From positions 5,022,001 through 5,086,000 of the forward strand of contig NZ_CP044532.1 of NCBI RefSeq assembly GCF_026427775.1: 64,000 bases of DNA, written 5' to 3'. The notes under the pieces were generated by a model. That model did not search any database. It had not been told where the DNA came from and saw nothing but the letters and a program-made list of their open reading frames with translations. Each line of letters opens with the position of its first letter. Position 1 is the stretch's first letter. The DNA is from Arthrobacter sp. CDRTa11. Lineage in GTDB: Bacteria > Actinomycetota > Actinomycetes > Actinomycetales > Micrococcaceae. The position numbers and the translations under genes are program-made. Shown piece by piece: positions 54,022 to 63,159 of this stretch.

Positions 54022-57000
54022 GTGAACAAACACCCGCAAGCGATCCCGAGTCCAAAAGCAGGGCCGCCGCGCCGGCGCAGGATTTTCAACTCAGCCAAGG
54101 CTGCCACCGCAGCTGTTGCCTCAGCCTCAATCGCACTGACGGGTCTTCCGGCAGCGCAGGCAGACACGGCCCTGCCACCGGTAGGCAGCGGATTTATGTT
54201 CGATTTTGGCCCGGGTTCCACGGCAGACGGCTACACGCACGTGGACGCCGCTACCCAATACACAGCATCGGGAAAGTTTGGGTTCACTGACACTGCCGTC
54301 ACCTCCGGCGCCGACCGTGGTACCGGTGACGCCCTCCGCTCAGACTTTGTGCAGGCCCAGGGCAGCACGTTCCTGGTTGACCTGCCCAACGGTGACTACA
54401 CCATCAAGCTGGTGGCTGGCGATGCCGCAGAAGCAACCAACATCGCCATCACCGCGGAAAAGATAGCCAAGGTCCAGGTCACGGACAAACCCGCAGGCCA
54501 GTTCCTGGAAATGGAGTTCCCCATCTCGCTGGTGGACGGCCAGCTGAACCTCGATTTCACCGGCACCGCAGCCAAGATCAACTCCCTGGTTATCGCCGCC
54601 CGGGCACCGCGCACTGCCACCACCGATCCCGGGATCTACCTCGCAGGCGACTCAACCGTGCAAACCTACGACCCAGGCTTCGTTCCGCAGGCCGGCTGGG
54701 GCCAGATGATCGACCGCTACTTCGACACTGCGGTGACGTTCCGCAACCACGCCATTGGCGGGCGGAGCTCCAAGAACTTCATCAGCCAGGGACGGCTCGA
54801 TGAGATCCTCCGCGTCATCAACCCCGGCGATTACCTGATGGTCCAGTTCGGCCACAACGACGCCACCATCGGCGTTGACGACCGGTACGCCTCCCCCGAG
54901 GACTACAAGGAATACCTGCGGACGTACGTCCACGGCGCCCGGCAGCGCGGTGCCACCCCCATCCTGGTGACCCCCGTGGGCCGCCGCGACTTTGACGAGG
55001 CCACCGGCAAATTCAGGGTCAGCTTCCCCGAATACGTGGCCAAGATGCAGGAACTCGCTGCTGAGGAAAATGTGGCCCTGGTGGACCTTTCCGCCTCGAG
55101 CCGCGCCTACTACGACGCGATCGGTCCGGAAGACACCAAGTCAGTCTTCCTGCACGTCGATGCCGGCGTTTACCCCAACCGGCCCACCGGGACCGTGGAC
55201 AACACGCACTTCCAGGAGTACGGCGCCATCCAGATCGCCCGCCTCGTGGCCGGCGGAGTGAAGCAGCTCAGCGTTCCGCTGGCCTCCCGCGTCAAGGAAA
55301 TCGCGCCGCCGTCGTCCGTTCCTGCCAAACCGCAGGGGCTCGTGGCCGGCAGCGTTTCCAACGCCGGTGCACTTCTGAAATGGCAGCCCATTGACGGCGC
55401 GGACATCTACAAGGTGTACCGCAAGCTGGCCTCCGAGCCGGACAGCGCCTACAAACTCACCACCACCGCCACCGTGCCCACCGCCAACCTGGCAGGCCTG
55501 GCCGAAGGCACGGCCTACAGCGTCCGCGTTGCGGCCATGAACGGCAAAGGCCTTTCCGAGCCCAGCGACACGCTTAACGTGACCACCAAGCAGGCGAAGT
55601 ACAAGTTCGATTTCGGCCCGGTGGGAGCCCCCGTCGAGCCCGGCTACACCGAAGTGAACCGGACCATGGGCTACACCCCCGAGCGGACGTTCGGTTTCAA
55701 GGACCTCACCGTCCTCAGCGACCGGGACCGCGGTGCGGTCACCACCAACCTGCTGCGCGACTTTGTGCTCAGCAGTTCCAGCTTCGAATTCCAGCTGGAC
55801 GTGCCCAACGGTACCTACGCCCTGAAGACGTACCACAGCGACTGGATCGGCTCCACGCGGACAGACGTTGCGGCCGAAGGAATCCCGTTCGGCCAGGTCT
55901 CCTCCGGCCGCGCCTCCTCCGCCACCAAGATCATCAACCAGGTCCTGGTCTCGGACGGGCAGCTGAACCTGGCCATCAGCGGCTCCGGGCAGCGGCTCAA
56001 CGGCCTGGAGGTCACCCCGCTGCTGGTGGGCCCCACGAACCTGCACACCACGGCCGTTAACGCCGCCACCGAACCGCCAACCGTTGATCTGGCCTGGGAT
56101 GCCGTGGCCGACGCCGCCAGCTATAAGGTGTTCCGCAAGGCGTCTTTTGAATCCGAAGCCCAGGTCATTGCGGAAAACGTCACAGCCCCGTCCTTCCAGG
56201 ACACCACGGCCTTTGCCGGGCTGACGTACAAGTACTTCGTCACCGCACTGGACAATACCGGCCTGGAATCCGTTCCCTCCAACGCGGTGGACGCTGCAGT
56301 TGTTGATCCCGGCACTCCTGTCCCAGCCCCCACAGCCAAGGTGGACATCAAGGCTGTGGAGAAGACGAGTGTGACGCTGAAGTGGCAGAAGGTAACCGGT
56401 GCCGCCGCCTACCAGGTCTACCGCTCCACCTCCCCCGACGGCCCCTTTGAGTACGTTGGCCGTGCTACCGAGGTCAACTACACCGACTACACCGTGCTGA
56501 CCACCATCAAGTACTACTACCGGGTCACCACCGTGAACAAGGGCGGCGAATCCGTCCCCTCCCCTGTGGTGGGCACGGAAAAAGTCACGGTGGTCAACCG
56601 TCAAATGGAGCACCTGGACCGTGCACCCGTGGCACTGCTGACCGACGGCGGGGTCCGCGTGGGCTGGCGCATGCTGGGCCTGGACCGGGAACAGGTGGGC
56701 TTCCATGTAATCCGCGACGGCGTACAGCTCACCGAGGAGCCGATCCGCAGCAGCACCACGTTCCTGGACCCGTCAGGGACAGCCGCCTCCCGCTACGTCA
56801 TTAAGAGCGTGGGAAATGGCGGCGAGCAGCTCACGGCCGAATTTACGCCCTTGGCCCGGGACTACCTGTCCATCAAGCTCGACAAACCGGCCGATGACTA
56901 CACCAAGGACGGCCAGCCGTACAGCTACTCCGCGGGCGACTCCAGCGTGGCCGACCTCGACGGGGACGGCACCTACGAAATCCTCCAGTTGTGGTCTCCG

Positions 57001-58413
57001 TCCAACTCCAAGGACAACTCGCAGGCGGGCTACACGGGCACTGTCTATGTGGACGCCTACCGGATGGACGGCACCAGGCTCTGGCGGATCAACATGGGTC
57101 CGAACGTCCGCGCCGGAGCACACTACACCCAGCTGCTGGCCTACGATTTCGACGGCGACGGCAAGGCCGAAGTTGCGATGAAGACAGCGGACGGTACCCG
57201 TGACGCTGCCGGCACCGTGATTGGGAACGCCGGTGCGGATTACCGCAACAGCAGCGGCTATGTGCTGACGGGACCGGAGTTCATCACCGTCTTCCACGGC
57301 GCCACGGGCACCGTGATGGACACCGTGCCCTACGACCCGCCCCGCGGCGACGTGGGAGCCTGGGGCGATACCTACGGCAACCGCGTTGACCGCTTCCTGG
57401 GTGCCGTTGCCTACCTGGACGGCGAACGGCCGTCCATGATGTTCAGCCGCGGTTACTACACCCGGACCGTGCTGGCAACGTACGACCTGGTGGGCGGCAA
57501 AATCATCAAGCGCTGGATTTTTGATTCAGACACCGCAGGTGCCCAATACCGTGGCCAAGGCAACCACAACCTGTCTGTGGCTGATGTGGATGCCGACGGG
57601 AAGGACGAGTTCATCTTCGGTTCCATGACCATCGACGACAACGGCAAGCCGCTGTACAACACCGGGCTTGGCCACGGGGACGCCATCCATACCAGCGACC
57701 TGGACCCCTCCCGCCCGGGACTGGAAACGTTCGCCGCCCACGAGGACATGGGTTCAAGCGGTAACAAGGGTGCCACGTTCCGTGACTCACGCACCGGCGA
57801 AGTCCTCTGGAGCATCCCTGCCACCAAGGACACTGGCCGGGCCGCCGCCGGCGACATCGACCCGCGTTATGCAGGGGGCGAGGGCTGGGCCATCGGTGGC
57901 GACGCCGCGTGGAACTCGCCGGTGGGTGAGCTCCACTCAGCCAAGGGTGAACTGATCGCCAACAACATCCCGGCAGCCAACTTCCTGGCCTGGTGGGACG
58001 GTGACCTCCTGCGTGAAATCGTGGATCACGACTGGGACGCCACTGCCAGCCGCGGAACTCCGAGCATCTCCAAGTGGAACTGGGAGACAGAGTCCAGCGA
58101 CAGGTTGCTGACAGCCTCCGGAGCGAAATCGAACAACAGCACCAAAGGCACCCCGGCCATCCAGGCGGATCTCCTCGGTGACTGGCGTGAGGAAATCGCC
58201 TGGCCGTCGTCGGACAGCACCGAACTGCGGATCTACACCACCACGGCCAGCACTGACGTCCGCCTCCGGACGCTGATGCATGATCCGGTCTACCGGCTTT
58301 CGGTGGCCCGGGAGAACATTTCCTACAACCAGCCGCCGCATCCGGGCTTCTACATCGGAGTGGGCATGGAACTGCCCTCCCAGCCGGACATCGTCTACAT
58401 GGGAGCCCGCTAG
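54022..58413 (+). CDS. secreted bifunctional SGNH esterase / PL11 rhamnogalacturonan lyase
   Basis: This 1463-residue secreted enzyme has a Tat-like signal (RRRRIF at 17-22, cleavage near 48). Residues 57-190 form a beta domain (FMFDFGPG) that recurs at about 528-665 (YKFDFGPV). Residues about 203-420 are an SGNH/GDSL esterase like rhamnogalacturonan acetylesterase: AGDSTVQTYD (S211), NHAIGGRSSKNF, FGHNDA and DNTHFQEYG (D393, H396). Three FN3-like modules (430-525, 669-760, 767-855) lead to a PL11 lyase (858-1463) with DRAPVALLTDGGVRVGWRML and calcium-site-like DLDGDGTYEI and DFDGDGKAEV. It would deacetylate and cleave rhamnogalacturonan I of pectin. GTG 54022 has AAGGAG 6 bases upstream. Confidence 0.88.
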   Translation: MNKHPQAIPSPKAGPPRRRRIFNSAKAATAAVASASIALTGLPAAQADTALPPVGSGFMFDFGPGSTADGYTHVDAATQYTASGKFGFTDTAVTSGADRGTGDALRSDFVQAQGSTFLVDLPNGDYTIKLVAGDAAEATNIAITAEKIAKVQVTDKPAGQFLEMEFPISLVDGQLNLDFTGTAAKINSLVIAARAPRTATTDPGIYLAGDSTVQTYDPGFVPQAGWGQMIDRYFDTAVTFRNHAIGGRSSKNFISQGRLDEILRVINPGDYLMVQFGHNDATIGVDDRYASPEDYKEYLRTYVHGARQRGATPILVTPVGRRDFDEATGKFRVSFPEYVAKMQELAAEENVALVDLSASSRAYYDAIGPEDTKSVFLHVDAGVYPNRPTGTVDNTHFQEYGAIQIARLVAGGVKQLSVPLASRVKEIAPPSSVPAKPQGLVAGSVSNAGALLKWQPIDGADIYKVYRKLASEPDSAYKLTTTATVPTANLAGLAEGTAYSVRVAAMNGKGLSEPSDTLNVTTKQAKYKFDFGPVGAPVEPGYTEVNRTMGYTPERTFGFKDLTVLSDRDRGAVTTNLLRDFVLSSSSFEFQLDVPNGTYALKTYHSDWIGSTRTDVAAEGIPFGQVSSGRASSATKIINQVLVSDGQLNLAISGSGQRLNGLEVTPLLVGPTNLHTTAVNAATEPPTVDLAWDAVADAASYKVFRKASFESEAQVIAENVTAPSFQDTTAFAGLTYKYFVTALDNTGLESVPSNAVDAAVVDPGTPVPAPTAKVDIKAVEKTSVTLKWQKVTGAAAYQVYRSTSPDGPFEYVGRATEVNYTDYTVLTTIKYYYRVTTVNKGGESVPSPVVGTEKVTVVNRQMEHLDRAPVALLTDGGVRVGWRMLGLDREQVGFHVIRDGVQLTEEPIRSSTTFLDPSGTAASRYVIKSVGNGGEQLTAEFTPLARDYLSIKLDKPADDYTKDGQPYSYSAGDSSVADLDGDGTYEILQLWSPSNSKDNSQAGYTGTVYVDAYRMDGTRLWRINMGPNVRAGAHYTQLLAYDFDGDGKAEVAMKTADGTRDAAGTVIGNAGADYRNSSGYVLTGPEFITVFHGATGTVMDTVPYDPPRGDVGAWGDTYGNRVDRFLGAVAYLDGERPSMMFSRGYYTRTVLATYDLVGGKIIKRWIFDSDTAGAQYRGQGNHNLSVADVDADGKDEFIFGSMTIDDNGKPLYNTGLGHGDAIHTSDLDPSRPGLETFAAHEDMGSSGNKGATFRDSRTGEVLWSIPATKDTGRAAAGDIDPRYAGGEGWAIGGDAAWNSPVGELHSAKGELIANNIPAANFLAWWDGDLLREIVDHDWDATASRGTPSISKWNWETESSDRLLTASGAKSNNSTKGTPAIQADLLGDWREEIAWPSSDSTELRIYTTTASTDVRLRTLMHDPVYRLSVARENISYNQPPHPGFYIGVGMELPSQPDIVYMGAR

Positions 58414-58441
58414 CCCCCGCCCGCTTAACCAGTATCCAGCT

Positions 58442-58469
58442 GCCCCGCCCGCCGTTCGGCGGGCGGGGC
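58442..58469. terminator. hairpin terminator after the pectin enzyme
   Basis: GCCCCGCCCGCC pairs with GGCGGGCGGGGC around a GTTC loop (12-bp perfect stem), 29 bp after the stop. Confidence 0.75.
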
Positions 58470-58538
58470 AGCTCCCGTCTGCAGGACAGTTTCGTCTCCG
58501 AACCGGCGGGTAGCAGCAGCCGTCAGTAAGATCGCACC

Positions 58539-59522
58539 ATGACTGAGACCGCACCCAATTCGGTAACCCTCCGCTTCCTGGCCGCTCCCATGGATGTGGG
58601 CCACAGCGGATCCGTGGATGCCGGAACTGTGCTGGAGTGGGTGGACAAAGCCGCGTATGCAGCGGCCGTTGGCTGGGCCAAGGCCTATTGCGTCACCGCC
58701 TACGTGGGCAACATCCATTTCGCGGACCCCGTCAACAGCGGGGACATGGTGGAGGTCGAAGCCACCATTGTTTACACCGGCCGTTCCTCCATGCACATTC
58801 ATACCGTTGTTTCCTCCGGGGATCCCAAGGGCGGTCCTGCCACCATGCGGAGCCAGTGCATGGTGATCTTTGTGGCAGTGGGCGAGGACGGGAAGCCCGT
58901 CCCGGTCAAGCACTTTGAACCGGTCACTCCGCGGGAGATCGAACAACGCGACCACGCCCTGGCACGGATCAGGGTCCGCGAGCAGATCGTGGAGGCAATG
59001 AACAGCCAAAAATACACCGACGCCGGCACCGCCGAACGCGTGACCCTGCGGTTTATGGCTGCCCCGACAGATGTCAACTGGGGAGGGAAGGTCCACGGCG
59101 GCATTGTGATGAAGTGGATCGACGAAGCCGCCTATGTCTGCGCGTCACGCTACTGCGGCAAGGACACCGTTGCCGTCTTCTCCGGCGGCGTCCGTTTTTA
59201 CCGGCCACTCCTGATAGGCCACGTGGTGGAAGTGGAAGCCAGGCTGGTATACACCGGCACAAAAGGCATGCACGTGGCGGTCCACGTCCGCTCCGGAGAT
59301 CCCAAAGGCGTCGAGCTGAACCTCACCACGTACTGCCTCACCGTGATGGTGGCGCGCGACGCCCAAGGGAACTCCCTGCCCGTCCCGCCGTGGCTGCCCG
59401 TTTCGGAGGAGGACAAGCGGCTCCACGCCCATGCCCGGGAGCTGTTGGAGATCCGCGGCACCGCACCGGGGAACCGGCTCCCCAACCACCTGCTGCAGGA
59501 GGGCGCGCCGGGGCGGAACTGA
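58539..59522 (+). CDS. double-hotdog acyl-CoA thioesterase
   Basis: The 327-residue protein has two hotdog domains. Domain 1 (1-130) has LEWVDKAAYAAAVGWAKAYC and domain 2 (165-300) has the parallel GGIVMKWIDEAAYVCASRYC, with the catalytic-type D in W-x-D. Both contain VYTG...MH..V..GDPKG. It resembles the acyl-CoA hydrolase family (YciA/BACH type) fused in tandem. It would release CoA from acyl-CoA in the cytoplasm. It converges on dnaB with a 25-bp gap. Confidence 0.88.
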   Translation: MTETAPNSVTLRFLAAPMDVGHSGSVDAGTVLEWVDKAAYAAAVGWAKAYCVTAYVGNIHFADPVNSGDMVEVEATIVYTGRSSMHIHTVVSSGDPKGGPATMRSQCMVIFVAVGEDGKPVPVKHFEPVTPREIEQRDHALARIRVREQIVEAMNSQKYTDAGTAERVTLRFMAAPTDVNWGGKVHGGIVMKWIDEAAYVCASRYCGKDTVAVFSGGVRFYRPLLIGHVVEVEARLVYTGTKGMHVAVHVRSGDPKGVELNLTTYCLTVMVARDAQGNSLPVPPWLPVSEEDKRLHAHARELLEIRGTAPGNRLPNHLLQEGAPGRN

Positions 59523-59547
59523 CGTCCGGACGGCGGACGCCCGCGCG

Positions 59548-60930
59548 TTAGAACCCGCCGCCGCCGGCGTCCGCGGCCATGTTGGCGAAACGCGAGTAGT
59601 GGCCCTGGAATGCCACCACGATGTCCTTGGTGGGGCCGTTACGGTGCTTGGCGATCAGGATGTCCGCCTCGCCCGCACGCGGTGACTCCTTGTCGTAGAC
59701 GTCCTCACGGTGCAGCAGGATCACCATGTCGGCGTCCTGCTCAATGGAACCCGATTCACGGAGGTCCGAAACCATGGGGCGTTTGTCCTGGCGCTGTTCG
59801 GAGCCACGGTTGAGCTGCGAGAGGGCGATGACCGGGACCTGGAGCTCTTTGGCCAGCAGCTTCAGCGCACGGGAGAACTCCGAGACTTCCTGCTGGCGCG
59901 ACTCCACCTTTTTACCCGAGCTCATGAGCTGGAGGTAGTCCAGGATGACCAGCTTGAGGTCATGCTGCTGCTTGAGCCGGCGGCACTTGGCCCTGATTTC
60001 CATCAGTGACATGTTGGGGCTGTCATCAATGAACAGCGGCGCATCATTCATCCGGCCCATGGTGGTGGCGATCTTGGACCATTGCTCGTCCTTGATGGTG
60101 CCCTTGCGAAGGTCCTGCAGGCCGATGGTTGCCTCCGCTGAAAGGAGGCGCATGGCGATCTCGTTCCGGCCCATTTCCAGTGAAAACATCACGGTGGCCA
60201 AGTTGTTCTTGATCGCCGCTGACCGGGCGAAGTCCAGGGCGAAGGTGGACTTGCCCACAGCCGGACGGGCAGCGATGACGATCATCTGGCCGGGGTGCAG
60301 GCCGTGCGTCAGCTCATCAAGTTCGTAGAAGCCGGTGGGGACACCCGTCATTCCTTCGCCGCGGTGCCCGGACGCTTCGATTTCGTCCACCGTGGACTCC
60401 ATCACGTCCTTGAGGACCACGTAGTCCTCGGCGGTGCGGCGCTCGGCAACGGCGTAAACCTCGGCCTGGGCCTGGTTGACCAGGTCCTCCACTTCGCCGT
60501 CGGATCCGTATCCAAGCTGGACGATCTTGGTGCCGGCATTGACCAGGCGCCGGAGAACCGCGCGCTCGGCCACGATCTCTGCGTAGTAACCGGCGTTTGC
60601 TGCCGTGGGGACAGTCTGGATGAGCTCGTGCAGGTAGGCGGGGCCGCCGATCCTGTTGATCTCGGCGCGTTTGGTCAGTTCGTCAGAAACCGTGACGGCG
60701 TCGGCAGGTTCACCGCGGCCGTAGAGGTCGATGATGGCTTCATAGATGGTTTCATGGGCAGGGCGGTAGAAGTCCTGCCCGCGGAGGATCTCCACGACGT
60801 CGGCAATGGCGTCCTTGGACAGCATCATGCCGCCCAATACGGACTGTTCGGCAGGAATATCCTGCGGCGGCTTTCGGCTGCCTTCCGATGCGCGGGTGCC
60901 CTCGATCGAATCCAGGTGCGTTACTGACAA
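59548..60930 (-). CDS. dnaB: replicative DNA helicase DnaB
   Basis: This 460-residue hexameric helicase unwinds DNA at replication forks. It has an N-terminal helical domain (IPAEQSVLGGMMLSKDAIAD) and a RecA-like C-domain with Walker A VIAARPAVGKSTFALDFARS, KLVILDYLQLM (Walker B), RALKLLAKELQVPVIALSQL and DLRESGSIEQDADMVILLHR. No intein is present. The start is TTG 60930 with GGAGG upstream; the frame from 61140 is too long for the family. DnaA-box-like sequences lie upstream. Confidence 0.96.
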   Translation of the reverse strand: MSVTHLDSIEGTRASEGSRKPPQDIPAEQSVLGGMMLSKDAIADVVEILRGQDFYRPAHETIYEAIIDLYGRGEPADAVTVSDELTKRAEINRIGGPAYLHELIQTVPTAANAGYYAEIVAERAVLRRLVNAGTKIVQLGYGSDGEVEDLVNQAQAEVYAVAERRTAEDYVVLKDVMESTVDEIEASGHRGEGMTGVPTGFYELDELTHGLHPGQMIVIAARPAVGKSTFALDFARSAAIKNNLATVMFSLEMGRNEIAMRLLSAEATIGLQDLRKGTIKDEQWSKIATTMGRMNDAPLFIDDSPNMSLMEIRAKCRRLKQQHDLKLVILDYLQLMSSGKKVESRQQEVSEFSRALKLLAKELQVPVIALSQLNRGSEQRQDKRPMVSDLRESGSIEQDADMVILLHREDVYDKESPRAGEADILIAKHRNGPTKDIVVAFQGHYSRFANMAADAGGGGF

Positions 60931-61112
60931 AGCTGCCGTCCTCCGTTGTGTGCCGCGGCTTTTCAACTGCCGTTGCTTTGATGCCATCCCTGCAGGGGTG
61001 CGGGGCTGCCAAGCGTCAACAGCTTCCGTCACCTCAGGTGTACCGGTTGGCACCGACATTGAGCCGCTCGGACCTGCCAGGTTTCGACGTAATGCCTTGC
61101 CCGCGGACAGAG

Positions 61113-61436
61113 TTATCCCCAGAATCCACAGGTTATCCACAAGGGGCCCATCCGGTGGACCGGTGGATCCTTGCCGGTGGCAGCGTGCCCGGGGGCAGCT
61201 TTTTCTGCACCCGTAAAACTGGTATCCCGCTACGCTAGCCGCCCGGCCCGCAGCAGCAAAGCCGGGCTCCGTCCACGCCTGTTGATAACCTGTGCACTAA
61301 CGGGCATAGCTTGTGCACAGCCTGTGGGCGACCCTGTGGAAAGAAAAAAAGTTCTGCCCGTCTTGCGGCTCTGACCTGCGGAAACGTTCTTCCCAGCGTG
61401 TGGACTAAATATTCTTTTCGCCAACCTTCATCCACA
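61113..61436. promoter_or_regulatory. cluster of DnaA-box-like 9-mers upstream of dnaB
   Basis: TTATCCCCA (61113), a perfect TTATCCACA (61133), TTGTGCACA (61311), a reverse-strand CTTTCCACA (about 61335-61343) and TCATCCACA (61428) lie within 325 bp, with A-rich tracts nearby. No gene is seen between 60931 and 61615. It may titrate DnaA or regulate dnaB. There is no dnaA or dnaN here, so it is probably not oriC. Confidence 0.5.
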
Positions 61437-61505
61437 GGTTGTGGCTGCCGGCTGTTGACAGGAAGACCCGTTTCCCGCTTCCGACCGATAATGCATGCGT
61501 TATTT

Positions 61506-61519
61506 GTGATCGATCACAC
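61506..61519. promoter_or_regulatory. TGTGATCGATCACA palindrome
   Basis: This perfect 14-bp palindrome resembles a CRP/GlxR site (TGTGA...TCACA) but with a 4-bp rather than 6-bp spacer. It lies about 100 bp before the small membrane protein at 61616. Confidence 0.4.
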
Positions 61520-61615
61520 AAGTGCCTGAAATGAATTGACGCGAACAGCAGAAGGCCTGTATGCGAGACAGGGAATATGCTGTGGAGAACAGGCGATCTG
61601 ACATAAGCTCTATCT

Positions 61616-62071
61616 ATGGGCGAACTACTGATGGTGTTACTGCCTGGTTTGATTCTGGTGGCAGTTCTGTGGGCGCTCTCGACGGCCCTGCGCCCGCGCG
61701 ACTCCGGCATTTCGGACGCAGAGCGCTACCAGCTGGACCTCGCATTGCGTTCCGCTGAGCACTACGCAGCACAGGTTCAGGCCGCCACCGCGGCACGCGC
61801 CCGCGTGGATGCCATGACCAGGCCAAGCCAGAACGAGCAGCAGCAGTCCCAGCAGCAGGACCATGCGCGGGCAGCCCTCCGGGCCCAGACTGGTCCCGTG
61901 CCCGGGCATTATGGGCAGATGGCAGTGCCCGGCGGACAGTTGGACCCCCAGTTCGCCCTGCAACTGCAGTCGATGGCACGCAACGGTCAGAAGCTGCAGG
62001 CCATCAAACTCCTCCGCCAGGCAACCCACTCTGACCTGGCTACCGCAAAGAAGTATGTAGATCGGCTTTAG
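61616..62071 (+). CDS. small membrane protein with L7/L12-like C-terminal segment
   Basis: The 151-residue protein has one N-terminal membrane helix (LLMVLLPGLILVAVLWALST), a Gln-rich linker (QNEQQQSQQQDHARAA) and a C-terminal helical unit NGQKLQAIKLLRQATHSDLA. The K-x-x-A-I-K-L-(L/Y)-R pattern resembles the C-terminal domain of ribosomal protein L7/L12, as seen in uncharacterised actinobacterial proteins. It is followed after 3 bp by a related gene. Function unknown. Confidence 0.7.
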   Translation: MGELLMVLLPGLILVAVLWALSTALRPRDSGISDAERYQLDLALRSAEHYAAQVQAATAARARVDAMTRPSQNEQQQSQQQDHARAALRAQTGPVPGHYGQMAVPGGQLDPQFALQLQSMARNGQKLQAIKLLRQATHSDLATAKKYVDRL

Positions 62072-62074
62072 AAC

Positions 62075-62650
62075 ATGGAATCGCTTGTGATCCCCGCCCT
62101 CATCCTTGTGCTCGTGGCAGCCGGCGTGGCCGTGGCGTCGCGCGCCATCAGCAGGCGCCTGGCCGCCACTACGCGTCATGCCAGCGCTCCCGCCGATGTT
62201 GACCCAGTCGAGGTTGCCCGGACAGCCTCAGCCAGGCTCACCGAGGACCAGCACCGCCGGCTTTATGCTCTCATCGCGCAGGGACAGGCGATGGCGGCCA
62301 TCAAGCTCTACTACGAGTCAACAGGCGAAGGATTGCGGGCCTCGCGGGACGCGGTGACTGCCTTGGCGGCCCATCCGCAGCCTTACCGCAGCCCCACCGC
62401 TGAACCAGTTGCTGCGGAGCCCGACGACGACGACACACCCCAGCGCTTTCCGTACCGGTACCGTGCCATCGCCAGCAAGGGTGACGTCACACGGGAGGTC
62501 AGCAGCAACATGCTCAACGACGAGATCTATGGGCGGATCCGGACGCTGGCACGCAGCGGAGACACGGAGGCGGCCGCCACTGCGCTGACGCGGCATTCGG
62601 ACATTTCCCTGAAGCAGGCCCGCGAGTTCATCGCCCTGCTGGACGACTGA
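62075..62650 (+). CDS. second small membrane protein with L7/L12-like segments
   Basis: The 191-residue protein has an N-terminal membrane helix (LVIPALILVLVAAGVAVASR). Two helical units are similar to the preceding protein: LIAQGQAMAAIKLYYESTGE and LTRHSDISLKQAREFIALLD. A disordered Asp-rich linker separates them. It starts 3 bp after the upstream stop, so the two are co-translated. Its TGA stop begins a threefold 17-bp repeat. Function unknown. Confidence 0.7.
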   Translation: MESLVIPALILVLVAAGVAVASRAISRRLAATTRHASAPADVDPVEVARTASARLTEDQHRRLYALIAQGQAMAAIKLYYESTGEGLRASRDAVTALAAHPQPYRSPTAEPVAAEPDDDDTPQRFPYRYRAIASKGDVTREVSSNMLNDEIYGRIRTLARSGDTEAAATALTRHSDISLKQAREFIALLDD

Positions 62651-62698
62651 ACCCCGTGGATGACTGAACCCCGTGGACGCCTGAACCCGGACAGCCCA
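62648..62698 (+). repeat. three 17-bp tandem repeats starting at a stop codon
   Basis: TGAACCCCGTGGA occurs at 62648 and 62665, and TGAACCC at 62682, an exact 17-bp period. The first TGA is the stop of the preceding gene. Since 17 is not a multiple of three, the three TGA codons fall in all three reading frames. Confidence 0.88.
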
Positions 62699-62733
62699 AG
62701 CGCCGTCACAGGACTGAAAGCCGCGGCAGGGAC

Positions 62734-63105
62734 CTAGAAGTCGAAGAGCTCGCCCAGCCAGCCTTCCTTCTTTTTGGGCCGACGGCGGTCGGAGTCACGA
62801 TCATAGCCCTGCTTGCCGTAGCTTCTGTCGTCGCCGTATGTCCTGTTGTCGCCGTAGTTCCTGGTGTCGGGCCGTTGTTCCCTGCGCGGGTCCAGGTTCT
62901 GGTACAGCGGCGGCGGAGTCATGGCAGGGGGCGGGGATACCGGCCGGGCGGGTGCAGCCGTTCCGCCCATTGTTTCGGCGCGGTCGATGATCTTGTCCAG
63001 TTCACCCCTGTCCAGCCACACACCGCGGCATTGGGGGCAGTAGTCAATCTCCACACCACTGCGTTCGCTCATGATCAGGTCAATGGAATCCACAGGACAC
63101 TTCAT
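62734..63105 (-). CDS. TFIIB-type zinc-ribbon protein
   Basis: The 123-residue protein begins MKCPVDSIDLIMSERSGVEI and has YCPQCRGVWLDRGELDKIID, the zf-TFIIB family signature with a C-x-x-C pair. The rest is disordered: a Pro-rich part, repeats of NYGDNRTYGDDRSYGK type and a basic KKK stretch before WLGELFDF. Function unknown; members are common in soil actinobacteria. Confidence 0.85.
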   Translation of the reverse strand: MKCPVDSIDLIMSERSGVEIDYCPQCRGVWLDRGELDKIIDRAETMGGTAAPARPVSPPPAMTPPPLYQNLDPRREQRPDTRNYGDNRTYGDDRSYGKQGYDRDSDRRRPKKKEGWLGELFDF

Positions 63106-63159
63106 GACCCGGTCAACGATTGGGGTGGCAGGAAAGTTCGGCCCCTCCCGAAAGGTGGC

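Noticed and set aside
60931..61615. Replication origin (oriC)
   Set aside because: DnaA-like boxes are present, but dnaA, dnaN, rpmH and rnpA are not in the window, and only one box is perfect. A DnaA-controlled region near dnaB is the more careful reading.
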